A DNA stretch of 64,000 nt. Origin: Arthrobacter zhangbolii. Its GTDB lineage: Bacteria > Actinomycetota > Actinomycetes > Actinomycetales > Micrococcaceae. Made by a program: the position numbers and the translations under genes. This document shows, piece by piece, positions 1 through 8,130 of the stretch; positions within the stretch are counted from its first letter, which is position 1; each line of letters starts with the position of its first letter. The DNA lies in the NCBI RefSeq assembly GCF_022869865.1, contig NZ_CP094984.1:3286001-3350000 (forward strand), written 5' to 3'. The notes below the pieces were generated by a model. It made no database searches, was not told the origin of the DNA, and saw only the letters and a list, made by a program, of their open reading frames with translations.

Positions 1-1
1 C

Positions 2-73
2 CGCCTGGCCGCGCACAGTGCCGGGCTGGAGGATGCCGCACCGGCAGGCGGGGCACTGCAGCCCGGGCATTAA
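2..73 (+). CDS. possible C-terminal end of an upstream gene (partial)
   Basis: The first bases are open in frame 2 and stop at TAA (71-73), giving 23 residues that end in LEDAAPAGGALQPGH. The composition (Ala, Gly, acidic, third-position GC) is what an actinobacterial protein tail would look like, and the next gene on the same strand starts 71 bases later. There is too little sequence to name a family, and chance openness over 72 GC-rich bases is quite possible. Confidence 0.3.
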   Translation, partial: RLAAHSAGLEDAAPAGGALQPGH

Positions 74-144
74 CCAGCCCCCGTTCCAGGTGACCCGTAC
101 ACTGGACCCTGCCGGACTCCGGCCAGCCGTCCATGGGGGAAGAA

Positions 145-480
145 ATGAAGAAAGCCGTCGCAGCAGCCGCCTTGGCCGCCGTCGCCGTTTGCGGCCTGAG
201 TGCCTGCTCATCGCCGGCCTTGAGCACGGAGGATACCTGCCTGGAGCTTCGTGCCATCGTGGCCGACTTCCCTAACAGTGAGCCCGCGGATGAGGTCCTG
301 GCGGACATCGGCAAGCAGTTCAACGACCTTGCGCGGAAGAGTTCGGACACGCTGAAGGACGACATCAGGACCGCCGGGAAGGTCATCTCGGCAGGTCCTG
401 ACGGCGGTGAGCCTACCGAGGACGACAGGAAAGCCCTGGACCGGCTCGATGAGAGCTGCAACCTCAGCAGCGTTCGCTAG
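145..480 (+). CDS. small secreted lipoprotein of unknown function
   Basis: A 111-residue protein with a lipoprotein signal peptide: Lys-Lys at positions 2-3, an Ala/Val-rich hydrophobic stretch and the lipobox LSAC, so the mature protein should start at a lipidated cysteine near residue 21 and sit on the outer face of the membrane. The rest is acidic and helical (TCLELRAIVADFPNSEPADE). I chose ATG 145 rather than the in-frame ATG at 133 because the purine run GGGGGAAGAA lies directly before 145 and the later start gives a proper n-region. No enzymatic motif is visible; no function is assigned. Confidence 0.75.
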   Translation: MKKAVAAAALAAVAVCGLSACSSPALSTEDTCLELRAIVADFPNSEPADEVLADIGKQFNDLARKSSDTLKDDIRTAGKVISAGPDGGEPTEDDRKALDRLDESCNLSSVR

Positions 481-509
481 CCCTGAAGAATCTACGGCCG
501 GTTTGCAGG

Positions 510-537
510 TTTTCGTCCGGTTTAAACCGGGCGAAAA
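510..537. terminator. bidirectional terminator-like hairpin
   Basis: TTTTCG at 510-515 pairs with CGAAAA at 532-537 around the perfect palindrome CCGGTTTAAACCGG (517-530), with one T-G wobble between. The arms run A/T-rich on both outer sides, so either strand yields a GC stem next to U residues. It lies between the convergent lipoprotein and VOC genes. Confidence 0.6.
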
Positions 538-583
538 AGCTTAAAACGGACGTAGAAGTTCGAAGTGGGCCAAGACTCGCCGG

Positions 584-958
584 TTAGCCCTGGCAGAGGC
601 AGAACGGGTGCCCGGCCGGATCCAGGAAGACCCGGAAGCTTTTCCCCGGCTGATACGCGTGCTTGGTGGCGCCGAGGAGCAGCACGGCGGCTTCTCCCTC
701 ATCCAGGTCATCAACGTCCACGTCAATGTGCATCTGCTGCGGAATGTCCTGTTCGGGCCAAACCGGCGGGGTGTAGTTCTCCACCTGCTGGAAGCAGTAG
801 CGCTGGCCGGTGGCGTCGTCGGCGATGTCCGTCCAGTCGCCGTCCGGGCCATCCTCGTGCAGGTTCACCTTCCAGTCGAGCAGGGCACCGTAGAAGGTGG
901 CGAGGGCAACCGCGTCGGGGCAGTCAAGGACAGTGGTGGGGTTGCGTGCAATAGCCAT
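584..958 (-). CDS. VOC family (glyoxalase/bleomycin-resistance-like) protein
   Basis: A 124-residue single-module VOC protein. It begins with the typical DCPDAVALATFYGALLDW segment (12-29), carries QMHIDVDVDDLDE in the middle (H77 a likely metal-site residue) and ends with FLDPAGHPFCLCQG, the usual Pro-Ala-Gly-His-Pro-Phe finish of this family. VOC proteins of this type are metal-dependent or substrate-binding dimers; the substrate cannot be read from sequence. It is convergent with the upstream lipoprotein and followed by the hairpin at 510-537. Confidence 0.85.
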   Translation of the reverse strand: MAIARNPTTVLDCPDAVALATFYGALLDWKVNLHEDGPDGDWTDIADDATGQRYCFQQVENYTPPVWPEQDIPQQMHIDVDVDDLDEGEAAVLLLGATKHAYQPGKSFRVFLDPAGHPFCLCQG

Positions 959-1044
959 GGCCGGAAGCCTAGGGCCCTTTGCTGCGTTCGGCTAGACCCA
1001 ATGCCCGGAGCTGCCCCGCCATGCTTCCGCTCCATCCAAACGGA

Positions 1045-1088
1045 AACGGCAGGTGCCGCTCCCCGTTCGGGAAGCGGCACCTGCCGTT
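1045..1088 (-). terminator. intrinsic terminator of the MMPL gene
   Basis: A perfect 16-bp inverted repeat: arm 1045-1060 (AACGGCAGGTGCCGCT) pairs with 1073-1088, with a 12-base loop. It begins 18 bases after the MMPL stop codon. The arm ends are AA/TT rather than a long U-run, common in actinobacterial terminators. Confidence 0.7.
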
Positions 1089-1105
1089 GTGGCTATCCGG
1101 TCAGA

Positions 1106-3631
1106 CTAGCTGCGCACGGGGGTTTCGACGCCGTCCGACGCCGGCTGCTCCTCGGCGTGCGGGTGGGCACGTTCCAGGGAAGCCCCCTCAACGTCGACGT
1201 CCGGCAGGATCTTATCCAGCCACTTCGGCAGCCACCAGGCCTTGTCGCCGGCAAGGTGCATCAGCGCCGGGATCAGCAGCATCCGCACCACAAACGCGTC
1301 CACCAGCACACCGAAGGCCAGGGCGAAACCAATGGGCCGGATCATGGTGCTGTGCGAGAAGATGAAGCCGCCGAACACGGAGACCATGATGATCGCGGCC
1401 GCCGTGACCACTGAACGGCCGGCGCGGAAGCCCTGCATTACGGCCACCCGGGCCGGGGAACCGTGAACGAAGGCTTCGCGCATGCCCGAGCCCAGGAAGA
1501 GCATGTAGTCCATGGCCAGGCCGAACAGGATGCCCACCAGGATGGTCGGCAGGAAGTTCAGTACCGGGCCCGGCGTCTCCACGCCGAACACGCCGGCCAG
1601 CCAGCCCCACTGGTAGATGGCCACCACGCCGCCGATGGCCGCGAAGTAGGACAGGATGAAGCCCAGCGTCGCGATCACCGGAACAAAGATGGACCGGAAG
1701 ACCAGGATCAGGATCAGCAGGGACAGTCCCACCACTACGCCCAGGTAGATCGGCAGCGCTTCGGAGAGCTTCTCGGAGATGTCGATGTTGCCGCTGGCGG
1801 TTCCGGCCACGCCCAGCTTCACGTCACCGTTTTCGGTCTCGAGCGGAGACAGGTCCCGCAGGGTGTGCACCAGTTCCTGGGTGGATTCGCTGGTGGGACC
1901 CTCCTCCGGGATGACCTGGAAGGCAGTGACGGTGCGGTCTTCGGAGGAGCCGATGGGAGCCACGGCCGCCACGTTGTCCTGGTCGAAGAGAGTACGGGCA
2001 ACCTCGCCCTGCGCCACCAGCATTTCTTCCTCGTCCGGGTTGCCGGGCAGGTCCGCGACCACCAGCAGCGAACCGTTCTGGCCTTCGCCGAACTTCTGCG
2101 AAACGGCTTCGTAGGCCCGGTACTGTGTGGTGTCGTGGGCTTCGGAGGAACCGTCGGGAAGGTTGGTGCGCAGGTCCAGGGCCGGGATGGCGATGACCAG
2201 CAGGCCAGCGATCGAGAGCACTACGGTGAGCGCAGCGCGCACCGTGGACATCTGCTTTACCGGAATGGTTTCCGGCTTGCCGGCCGAGGCCGAGGCACCG
2301 TGGTCCTTTTCCCGTGCCGCGCGCTCCTTGCGGCTGAGGATCTTCATGCCGGCCAGCTTGAGCAGTGCCGGTGTCAGGGTGGTGGCCACCAGAACCGCAA
2401 TGGCGACGCAGGCCGCGCCCACGGTGCCCATCAGGCCCAGGAAGGGAATGCCGGTAATGTTCAGCGCCAGCAGGGCAATGAACACTGTGGTGCCGGCGAA
2501 CACCACGGCGTTGCCGGAGGTTCCGTTGGCCAGGGCAATGGATTCGGACAGGCTGTAGCCGGCCTTGAGCTGGCGGCGGTGCCGGTTGACGATGAACAGG
2601 GCATAGTCAATGCCCACGGCCAGGCCGAGCATCACGCCGAGGATGGGGGTAACGGAGGCCATTTCGACGACGCCGGAGAAGGCCAGCGCACCGGCGGCAC
2701 CAATGCCCACACCGATGATCGCGGTGACCAGCGGCAGGCCGGCACCGATGAAGGTTCCCAGCATAACCACCAGCACGACGGCGGCGACCGCCAGGCCGAC
2801 TACCTCGCCGACTCCCAGGATGCTGGGGACCCCGGCGGAAACTTCGGCGGAGAAGTCCACCTTGACCCCGTCGATAGGCTCATCCTCAAAGGCTGCGACC
2901 AGTGCGTCCTTGGTTTCCTGTTCCACCTCCATCTGGGTCTCGCTGAAGACAACGTTGACCACTGCCGCACTGCCGTCCTCGGACACGGTGCGGATGTCGG
3001 CGGCCATTTCCAGCAGTTCAGCACCCTGTTCAGCCTGGACGGCGCCGGCTTCAAGCTCGGCGCTCTTGGCGTCCAGCTCGGCACGGCTGGCATCCAGGGT
3101 GGCCTGCTGGGCGTCCAGCTGTGCCATCATTTCGGCCGGGGCGCCGGCTGCTTCAGCCTGCTGCCGGGCGGCGTCAAGCTGGGCCTGGCCGTCCTCGAGC
3201 TGGGTGCGTCCCTGCTCGATCTGGAGGCGGCCGGCATCAACCTGGGCCTGGCCGTCCTGAAGCTGCTGCGCCTGCGCGGCGCGGTCCGCCTCGGTGGCGA
3301 ACGGGTCAACCACGGTTTCCACGCCGTCGATCTCCGAGGCATCAGCGATCAGCGCGGAGATGTCCTGCTTCTGCTCGTCGGTGAAGGCGGAGCCGTCCTC
3401 GGTCTGGACCACCACGGAGCCGGAGCCGCCGGAAGCCTCGGGGAGTTTTTCCTGCAGGTGGTTGGTGACCTGTGTGGTGGGGGTGTCAGGGATGGAGAAG
3501 CCGGTGGCAAGCGTGCCGCCGAAGAGCAAAAACGCCGCTCCGGCAGCCACAAGCACTCCGATCCATGCCGCCAGCACGGTTTTCGCGCGGCGGGCAGCCG
3601 CGGCACCGAGGCGGTAGAGGAATTCAGCCAT
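1106..3631 (-). CDS. MMPL family RND-type membrane exporter
   Basis: An 841-residue membrane protein of the MMPL/RND superfamily: TM1 at about 18-42, then a large extracytoplasmic domain, a block of five helices (PILGVMLGLAVGIDYALFIVNRHR is the conserved TM4 segment), a second extracytoplasmic domain and a second helix block with the matching GILFGLAMDYMLFLGSGMRE segment. The first external domain contains a striking coiled-coil run (about 113-208) of Gln, Ala and Asp-rich heptads. Such proteins export lipids or drugs using the proton gradient. It follows the TetR gene by 36 bases, so the pair is probably co-transcribed and substrate-controlled. The cargo is unknown. Confidence 0.88.
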   Translation of the reverse strand: MAEFLYRLGAAAARRAKTVLAAWIGVLVAAGAAFLLFGGTLATGFSIPDTPTTQVTNHLQEKLPEASGGSGSVVVQTEDGSAFTDEQKQDISALIADASEIDGVETVVDPFATEADRAAQAQQLQDGQAQVDAGRLQIEQGRTQLEDGQAQLDAARQQAEAAGAPAEMMAQLDAQQATLDASRAELDAKSAELEAGAVQAEQGAELLEMAADIRTVSEDGSAAVVNVVFSETQMEVEQETKDALVAAFEDEPIDGVKVDFSAEVSAGVPSILGVGEVVGLAVAAVVLVVMLGTFIGAGLPLVTAIIGVGIGAAGALAFSGVVEMASVTPILGVMLGLAVGIDYALFIVNRHRRQLKAGYSLSESIALANGTSGNAVVFAGTTVFIALLALNITGIPFLGLMGTVGAACVAIAVLVATTLTPALLKLAGMKILSRKERAAREKDHGASASAGKPETIPVKQMSTVRAALTVVLSIAGLLVIAIPALDLRTNLPDGSSEAHDTTQYRAYEAVSQKFGEGQNGSLLVVADLPGNPDEEEMLVAQGEVARTLFDQDNVAAVAPIGSSEDRTVTAFQVIPEEGPTSESTQELVHTLRDLSPLETENGDVKLGVAGTASGNIDISEKLSEALPIYLGVVVGLSLLILILVFRSIFVPVIATLGFILSYFAAIGGVVAIYQWGWLAGVFGVETPGPVLNFLPTILVGILFGLAMDYMLFLGSGMREAFVHGSPARVAVMQGFRAGRSVVTAAAIIMVSVFGGFIFSHSTMIRPIGFALAFGVLVDAFVVRMLLIPALMHLAGDKAWWLPKWLDKILPDVDVEGASLERAHPHAEEQPASDGVETPVRS

Positions 3632-3667
3632 TTTGAGGGTCTGTCCTTTTATGGGAGGGGTGGGGAA

Positions 3668-4330
3668 CTACGGGTGGAGTGATCTGGGGGATGAAGGGTC
3701 CGCCGCGTGGCCGCTGCGTACCTTTTCAAGGAGTGTGTCCAGCAGCTCGGCCCAGACCTGCCGGGATTCAGGCGTGTCCACGGCACCGGTGGCACAGTGC
3801 CAGTGGTGGTAGAGCACGCCCAGCCCACTGGTCAGGGAACCGATGAGCAGGTCCACGCTGAGTCCGTCCGCTTCCGGATAGCGGCTGAGCATGGATGCCG
3901 AGAACCGTTCGTTCAATTCGGTAAAGGCACGCAGGGCGATGGGATGGGCCTGCGCCTCCGGGGACGCGGGCAACGCCGGACCGAGCAGGCGGGTCAGGTA
4001 GGCCATGGGCGCCACCAGGTCCGCGGTGCGGAATGCCTCGGCAATCTCCTCAAACATGCCCGGACGGTCATCACCGGCCTGCGGCACGGCGGTCAGGCTC
4101 TCCACCGCAGTGCTGAGGACGCCGCTGCAGACCTCGGAGACTATGTCACGCACGGACCCAAAATGGTTGAACACCGTGCGGCGGGAAACATCGGCGCGCT
4201 GCGCCAGTTCATCGACGGTGAAATCCGTGGTCTGGCGTTCGTGCATCAGCGCGGCAGCAGCAGTCACAATGGCCTGCCGGTGGCGGTCCTTGAGCGCCTG
4301 GCGGCGGTCAGGGGTAGCGTTGGTGAACAC
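3668..4330 (-). CDS. TetR/AcrR family transcriptional regulator
   Basis: A 220-residue regulator with an N-terminal TetR helix-turn-helix (about residues 15-65): FTVDELAQRADVSRRTVFNHF, where the usual YYHF is RTVFNHF, a variant frequent in regulators of exporters. The C-terminal ligand domain has no recognisable family. The start is a GTG at 4330. It lies immediately upstream of the MMPL exporter on the same strand, so it most likely represses that operon, probably through the inverted repeat at 4352-4366. Confidence 0.87.
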   Translation of the reverse strand: MFTNATPDRRQALKDRHRQAIVTAAAALMHERQTTDFTVDELAQRADVSRRTVFNHFGSVRDIVSEVCSGVLSTAVESLTAVPQAGDDRPGMFEEIAEAFRTADLVAPMAYLTRLLGPALPASPEAQAHPIALRAFTELNERFSASMLSRYPEADGLSVDLLIGSLTSGLGVLYHHWHCATGAVDTPESRQVWAELLDTLLEKVRSGHAADPSSPRSLHP

Positions 4331-4351
4331 GTTTCTACACTACGTGCACGG

Positions 4352-4366
4352 TTGCACTGGGTGCAA
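4352..4366. promoter_or_regulatory. inverted repeat, candidate TetR operator
   Basis: TTGCAC at 4352-4357 and GTGCAA at 4361-4366 form a dyad with a 3-base spacer, 22 bases upstream of the TetR start codon in the interval shared with the divergent antiporter gene. Position and symmetry suit autorepression by the TetR protein; binding is inferred, not shown. Confidence 0.45.
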
Positions 4367-4522
4367 ACGATGCCGGAAGGCCGAGGATTCCGCCAAACCC
4401 TCCCCAAGCGGAGCATGGTCCTGTTCCATTTAAAGTGCAGCCATTTCCCGGCAACGGGAGCATCCCGAGGAGGACCACTGAACTCCGTTCCGGCACTGAC
4501 GGCAGATTAGACCGTACTGCAC

Positions 4523-6118
4523 ATGTTTGGGCCCGAACTGGTCCTGATCCTGGGCATCTGTGTCCTGGCCTGCAACCTGTGGGCGGACCGGCTGCGGACG
4601 CCGGCCCCCATTCTGCTGCTGGTGGCCGGGATCCTGCTGGGGTTCTTCCCGGCCCTGCGGGCAGTTCAGCTGCCACCGGAGGCAGTCCTGTTCCTTTTCC
4701 TGCCCGCCCTGCTCTATTGGGAAAGCCTGACGACGCCGCTGCGGGACATTCGCCGCTACCAACGCGGAATTGTGCTGATGAGCACCGCACTCGTGGCAGC
4801 CACCGCCGCCGCCGTCGCCGTCGTCGTCCACGCACTGGGCCTGCCGTGGGGTCCCGCCTGGGTGCTCGGTGCCGCGATCGCCCCGACGGACGCTACTGCC
4901 GTGGGCGCGCTGGCACGGGTGCTGCCGCACCGGAACGTGACCCTGCTGCGGGCCGAATCACTGATTAATGACGGTACCGCCCTGGTGGTCTACGGGGTGG
5001 CGGTGTCCCTCACGGTAGGCGCGGAACCGCTGGACGGACTGGAGATTTCCGGAATGTTCCTGCTGGCCTATGCCGGGGGAATTGCTGCCGGTGTCCTGAC
5101 CGTCTGGGCGGGCATCAAGGTCCGGCGGCGGGTTCGGGACGCCCTGCCGGGTTCCGTGGTGTCCATCCTGACTCCGTTTACCGCGTTTGTCCTGGCGGAA
5201 CTGATCGGTGCCTCCGGCGTGCTCGCCGTCGTGACCGCGGGGCTTGGCATCAGCCAGTCCGGGCCGGGACTGGTTCCAGCCGCCACCCGGCGCAGCCTCG
5301 AGTCCTTCTGGTCACTGTCCACGTTTATGCTCAACGGCGCGCTCTTTGTGCTGGTCGGCATGGAACTGCAGGCCAGTATCCGGGGCATCTCCGGTGTGGG
5401 TGAGCTGCTGCGCGGCCTGCTCGCCATGGTGGTGGTGGCCGCAGTGCTGGTAGGGGTGCGGCTGGCGTTCCTGTTCCTGATGACCTCGGCACTGCGGACG
5501 ACCTACCGGGGACCGCTGGCGCCGCGGCCGGAACTGGGCGCACGGGCCAATGTGGTCAGCGCGCTGGCCGGTTTCCGCGGCGCCGTCTCTCTGGCGGCCG
5601 TGCTTGCCACACCTACGGTCCTGGCATCCGGGGCGCCCTTCCCGGACCGCGGCTTCATCATTTTCGTGGCCACCGGCGTGATTGTCCTGACCCTGGTGGT
5701 CCAGGGACCCCTGCTGCCGGCGGTAGTGCGCTGGGCAGGCCTGCCGACGGATGCCCACCTGTACCGCAGCGAACGGAAACTGGCCGAAACGGTGGCCTCC
5801 TCGGAGGCACTGGCCGCCATGCCGCGGACGGCTGCACACCTCGGCATCGACCGGGACGTGGTGGCGGTCCTGCGGCGCGAGTACCAGCAGCATCTGCGCG
5901 TGCTGCGGGCACGCGGGCGCGGTGATGCCGGAACCGATCCGGCCGTCGCGAACCAGGAGCAGTACCGCCGGTTGCGCCTGGCGCTGCTGGGGCAAAAACG
6001 GGCCACCGTGATCCGGCTGCGGAACGAGCACCGGATCGATGACACCGTGCTGCGCGAGCTCCAGTTCCAGCTGGATCTGGAGGAGGTGCGGCTGGCACCG
6101 CCCGAAGCGCCAGGCTAG
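4523..6118 (+). CDS. CPA1-type monovalent cation/proton antiporter
   Basis: A 531-residue Na+/H+ exchanger with about twelve membrane helices followed by a charged cytoplasmic tail (about 410-531, rich in Arg and Glu). Diagnostic segments are AIAPTDATAVGAL (118-130) and ESLINDGTALV (145-155), which carries the Asn-Asp pair used for cation and proton exchange in CPA1 proteins. The role would be pH and sodium homeostasis at the cytoplasmic membrane. It is divergent from the TetR-MMPL pair. There is no clear Shine-Dalgarno before ATG 4523. Confidence 0.87.
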   Translation: MFGPELVLILGICVLACNLWADRLRTPAPILLLVAGILLGFFPALRAVQLPPEAVLFLFLPALLYWESLTTPLRDIRRYQRGIVLMSTALVAATAAAVAVVVHALGLPWGPAWVLGAAIAPTDATAVGALARVLPHRNVTLLRAESLINDGTALVVYGVAVSLTVGAEPLDGLEISGMFLLAYAGGIAAGVLTVWAGIKVRRRVRDALPGSVVSILTPFTAFVLAELIGASGVLAVVTAGLGISQSGPGLVPAATRRSLESFWSLSTFMLNGALFVLVGMELQASIRGISGVGELLRGLLAMVVVAAVLVGVRLAFLFLMTSALRTTYRGPLAPRPELGARANVVSALAGFRGAVSLAAVLATPTVLASGAPFPDRGFIIFVATGVIVLTLVVQGPLLPAVVRWAGLPTDAHLYRSERKLAETVASSEALAAMPRTAAHLGIDRDVVAVLRREYQQHLRVLRARGRGDAGTDPAVANQEQYRRLRLALLGQKRATVIRLRNEHRIDDTVLRELQFQLDLEEVRLAPPEAPG

Positions 6119-6165
6119 TACCGTCCGCCTTCCGGCCGGGGCGCACCGTCCAGGAGTGCCAGATC

Positions 6166-7092
6166 CTAACCGCTGAGCATCAAGTCCCCGGCAGCAACGT
6201 TCTCCCGCAGGTACTTCGGCGTTTTGGTCCCGGGAATGGGAATGACGCGCCGCCCCTGGGCGACCACCCAGGCGAGCGCCACCTGGGCCGGTGTGGCCCC
6301 GACCCGTTCGGCAACCTCCCGGACCCGCTGCACAATGGCCAGGTTGGCCTTCAGGTTCTCCTGCTGGAAGCGCGGCAGCCGGCGCCGCATGTCATCGGCC
6401 GGCAGCTGGTCAAAGGACGTGAACCGTCCCGTGAGGAAACCGCGGCCCAGCGGGGAGAACGGCAGGAACGCCAGGCCGCGTTCCTCGCAGTAGGGCACGA
6501 CGTCGGACAACCGGTCACGGGTCCACAGGGACAGTTCGGACTGCACTGCCGTCACCGGATGCACCGACTGTGCCAGCTCAATCTGCGCCACATCAGCCTC
6601 GGAAATGCCGATGGCGCGGGCTTTGCCGTCACGGACTGTCTGCGCCATGGCCGCCCAGGAGTCCTCCAGCGGTACGTCCGGATCCACACGGTGCAGGATG
6701 TAGAGGTCCACGTGGTCCGTGCCCAGCCGGCGCAGGCTGGCATCAATGGAGGCGCGAATGTGTTCCGGACTGCCGTTCTTGACCAGCCCCGGCATGGTCC
6801 CTGCCGCCGGTGCCGCAGTGCTGACTTCCAACCCCACTTTGGTGGAGAGGACGGCCCGTTCCCGGTAGCCGTCCTGCAAGGCCCGGCCGACCAGTTCCTC
6901 ATTGGTATACGGCCCGTACACATCCGCCGTATCGATCAGGGTGGCGCCAAGTTCAATGGCCCCGCGGATCACCGACACGGAGGTTTCCGCATCCCGTGCG
7001 GTGTCCATGTCATAGGCGTAGCTCATGCCCATGCAGCCCAGACCGATGACGCCGACCTCCGGACCTTGGGTTCCCAGTGTGGTAGTGCGCAT
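6166..7092 (-). CDS. aldo/keto reductase
   Basis: A 308-residue NADPH-dependent oxidoreductase of the AKR barrel family. The catalytic tetrad is visible: Asp54 in LIDTADVYG, Tyr59, Lys85 in LSTKVGL and His134 in YILHRVDPD; the cofactor-binding end has RRVIPIPGTK. It resembles the AKR13/YakC-type group in its N-terminus (GLGCMGMSYAYD). ATG 7092 has a good GGAAGGAAG ribosome site. It follows the Rieske gene by 35 bases and could be co-transcribed. The natural carbonyl substrate is not predictable. Confidence 0.88.
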   Translation of the reverse strand: MRTTTLGTQGPEVGVIGLGCMGMSYAYDMDTARDAETSVSVIRGAIELGATLIDTADVYGPYTNEELVGRALQDGYRERAVLSTKVGLEVSTAAPAAGTMPGLVKNGSPEHIRASIDASLRRLGTDHVDLYILHRVDPDVPLEDSWAAMAQTVRDGKARAIGISEADVAQIELAQSVHPVTAVQSELSLWTRDRLSDVVPYCEERGLAFLPFSPLGRGFLTGRFTSFDQLPADDMRRRLPRFQQENLKANLAIVQRVREVAERVGATPAQVALAWVVAQGRRVIPIPGTKTPKYLRENVAAGDLMLSG

Positions 7093-7127
7093 ACGGGCTT
7101 CCTTCCGCTTGCTGTTGAATGGACCGG

Positions 7128-8009
7128 CTACGCGGTCAGACTGACCTCGAGGATCCCGTCCCGGACCCGGGTGGCAAAACGCGGTTGCGGGGCGGTGGCC
7201 GGCCCGTGCACCACCTCACCGGAATCCATGGAGAACGTGCTGGCGTGCCAGGGGCAGACAATGCACAGCCCGCCTTTGTCCCGCCGCAGTTCCCCTTCAT
7301 GCAACGGCCCGCCCAAATGGCTGCAGGTGTCTGCGAGGACGGACACGGTCCCGTCCGCCGAGCCGTCGGTGCGCCGGAGCACCAGCAGGTCCACCTCGCC
7401 CAAGCTCGCCCGCTGCGGGGTTCCGGAGGCAAAGGAATCTACCGGACCCAGGGCATGCCATCCGGCCGGCACCTGCTCGGGGAGGTCCTCGTTGCGGTTG
7501 ACGCCGGCTCCCTGCCGGTAGGACAGGTGGCCGCCCAGGAATCCGCCGGCTCCCGCCGTCGCAAGTCCGGCGAAGGCCAGCCCTTTCCCGAGGCCGTGGT
7601 CACCACGGGCGCGTGCCAGCCAGGACGCGGCATAGAGTACGACGGCGGCGGCGTTGGCGCCCTGATGGACAATGCCGACCCGTTGCTGTTCAGTATCGAG
7701 TTCGGAAAAATCAGTCACCCCGGTAAGCGCCGTGGGTACCGCGGAAAGGACTCCGAGTCCCACCAGGGTTTTCGCCGCGGGTTCCGTTCCGGGCAGCAGG
7801 TCAAGGGCCGCGGCAGACACCCAGGACCCCAGCGGCACCACTATCAGCAGCGGGTGCAGCGGATGTCCCAGCGGCACCCCGTGCAGTATGTCCTTGGCTT
7901 TCGTGGGCAGCAGTGTCCTGACGGTCCGGGCCACCCAGGTGGCGGCCGCGTCCAACCATGAGGCGTTTTCAAGTTTGTCGGCAACGGTGACCAGGGGCAG
8001 ACGGTTCAT
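7128..8009 (-). CDS. DUF2231-Rieske [2Fe-2S] fusion protein
   Basis: A 293-residue fusion. Residues 1-160 form a DUF2231-like membrane module with hydrophobic helices and the conserved HGVPLGHPLHPLL motif (43-55). Residues 185-293 form a Rieske ferredoxin domain with both cluster motifs intact: Cys229-Ser-His231 (CSHLGG) and Cys252-Pro-Trp-His255 (CPWH). It therefore presents a Rieske cluster tethered to the membrane, a probable electron carrier. Partner oxidoreductases are not evident beyond the adjacent aldo/keto reductase. The fusion is found in other actinobacteria; its function is not established. Confidence 0.82.
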   Translation of the reverse strand: MNRLPLVTVADKLENASWLDAAATWVARTVRTLLPTKAKDILHGVPLGHPLHPLLIVVPLGSWVSAAALDLLPGTEPAAKTLVGLGVLSAVPTALTGVTDFSELDTEQQRVGIVHQGANAAAVVLYAASWLARARGDHGLGKGLAFAGLATAGAGGFLGGHLSYRQGAGVNRNEDLPEQVPAGWHALGPVDSFASGTPQRASLGEVDLLVLRRTDGSADGTVSVLADTCSHLGGPLHEGELRRDKGGLCIVCPWHASTFSMDSGEVVHGPATAPQPRFATRVRDGILEVSLTA

Positions 8010-8090
8010 GGCTTCTCCTCACGGGGCGTGAACGGTGCCCCACAGAGTAGGCAGCTCCGGCCCGCAGACGCCATACCGCGGTGCCGGGCG

Positions 8091-8127
8091 GGCGCCCCCG
8101 GCCCGCAGAATGCGCGCCGGGGGCGCC
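8091..8127 (-). terminator. GC-rich terminator hairpin after the FAD-linked oxidase
   Basis: A perfect 12-bp inverted repeat: 8091-8102 pairs with 8116-8127 across a 13-base loop. It lies four bases beyond the stop codon of the FAD-linked oxidase and closes the lactate permease/oxidase operon. No U-run follows. Confidence 0.6.
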
Positions 8128-8130
8128 GGG

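Noticed and set aside
1463-3682. Long plus-strand open frame of 739 codons
   Set aside because: It is antisense to the MMPL gene; composition is Gly/His/Gln-rich with no family pattern, a usual shadow in GC-rich DNA.
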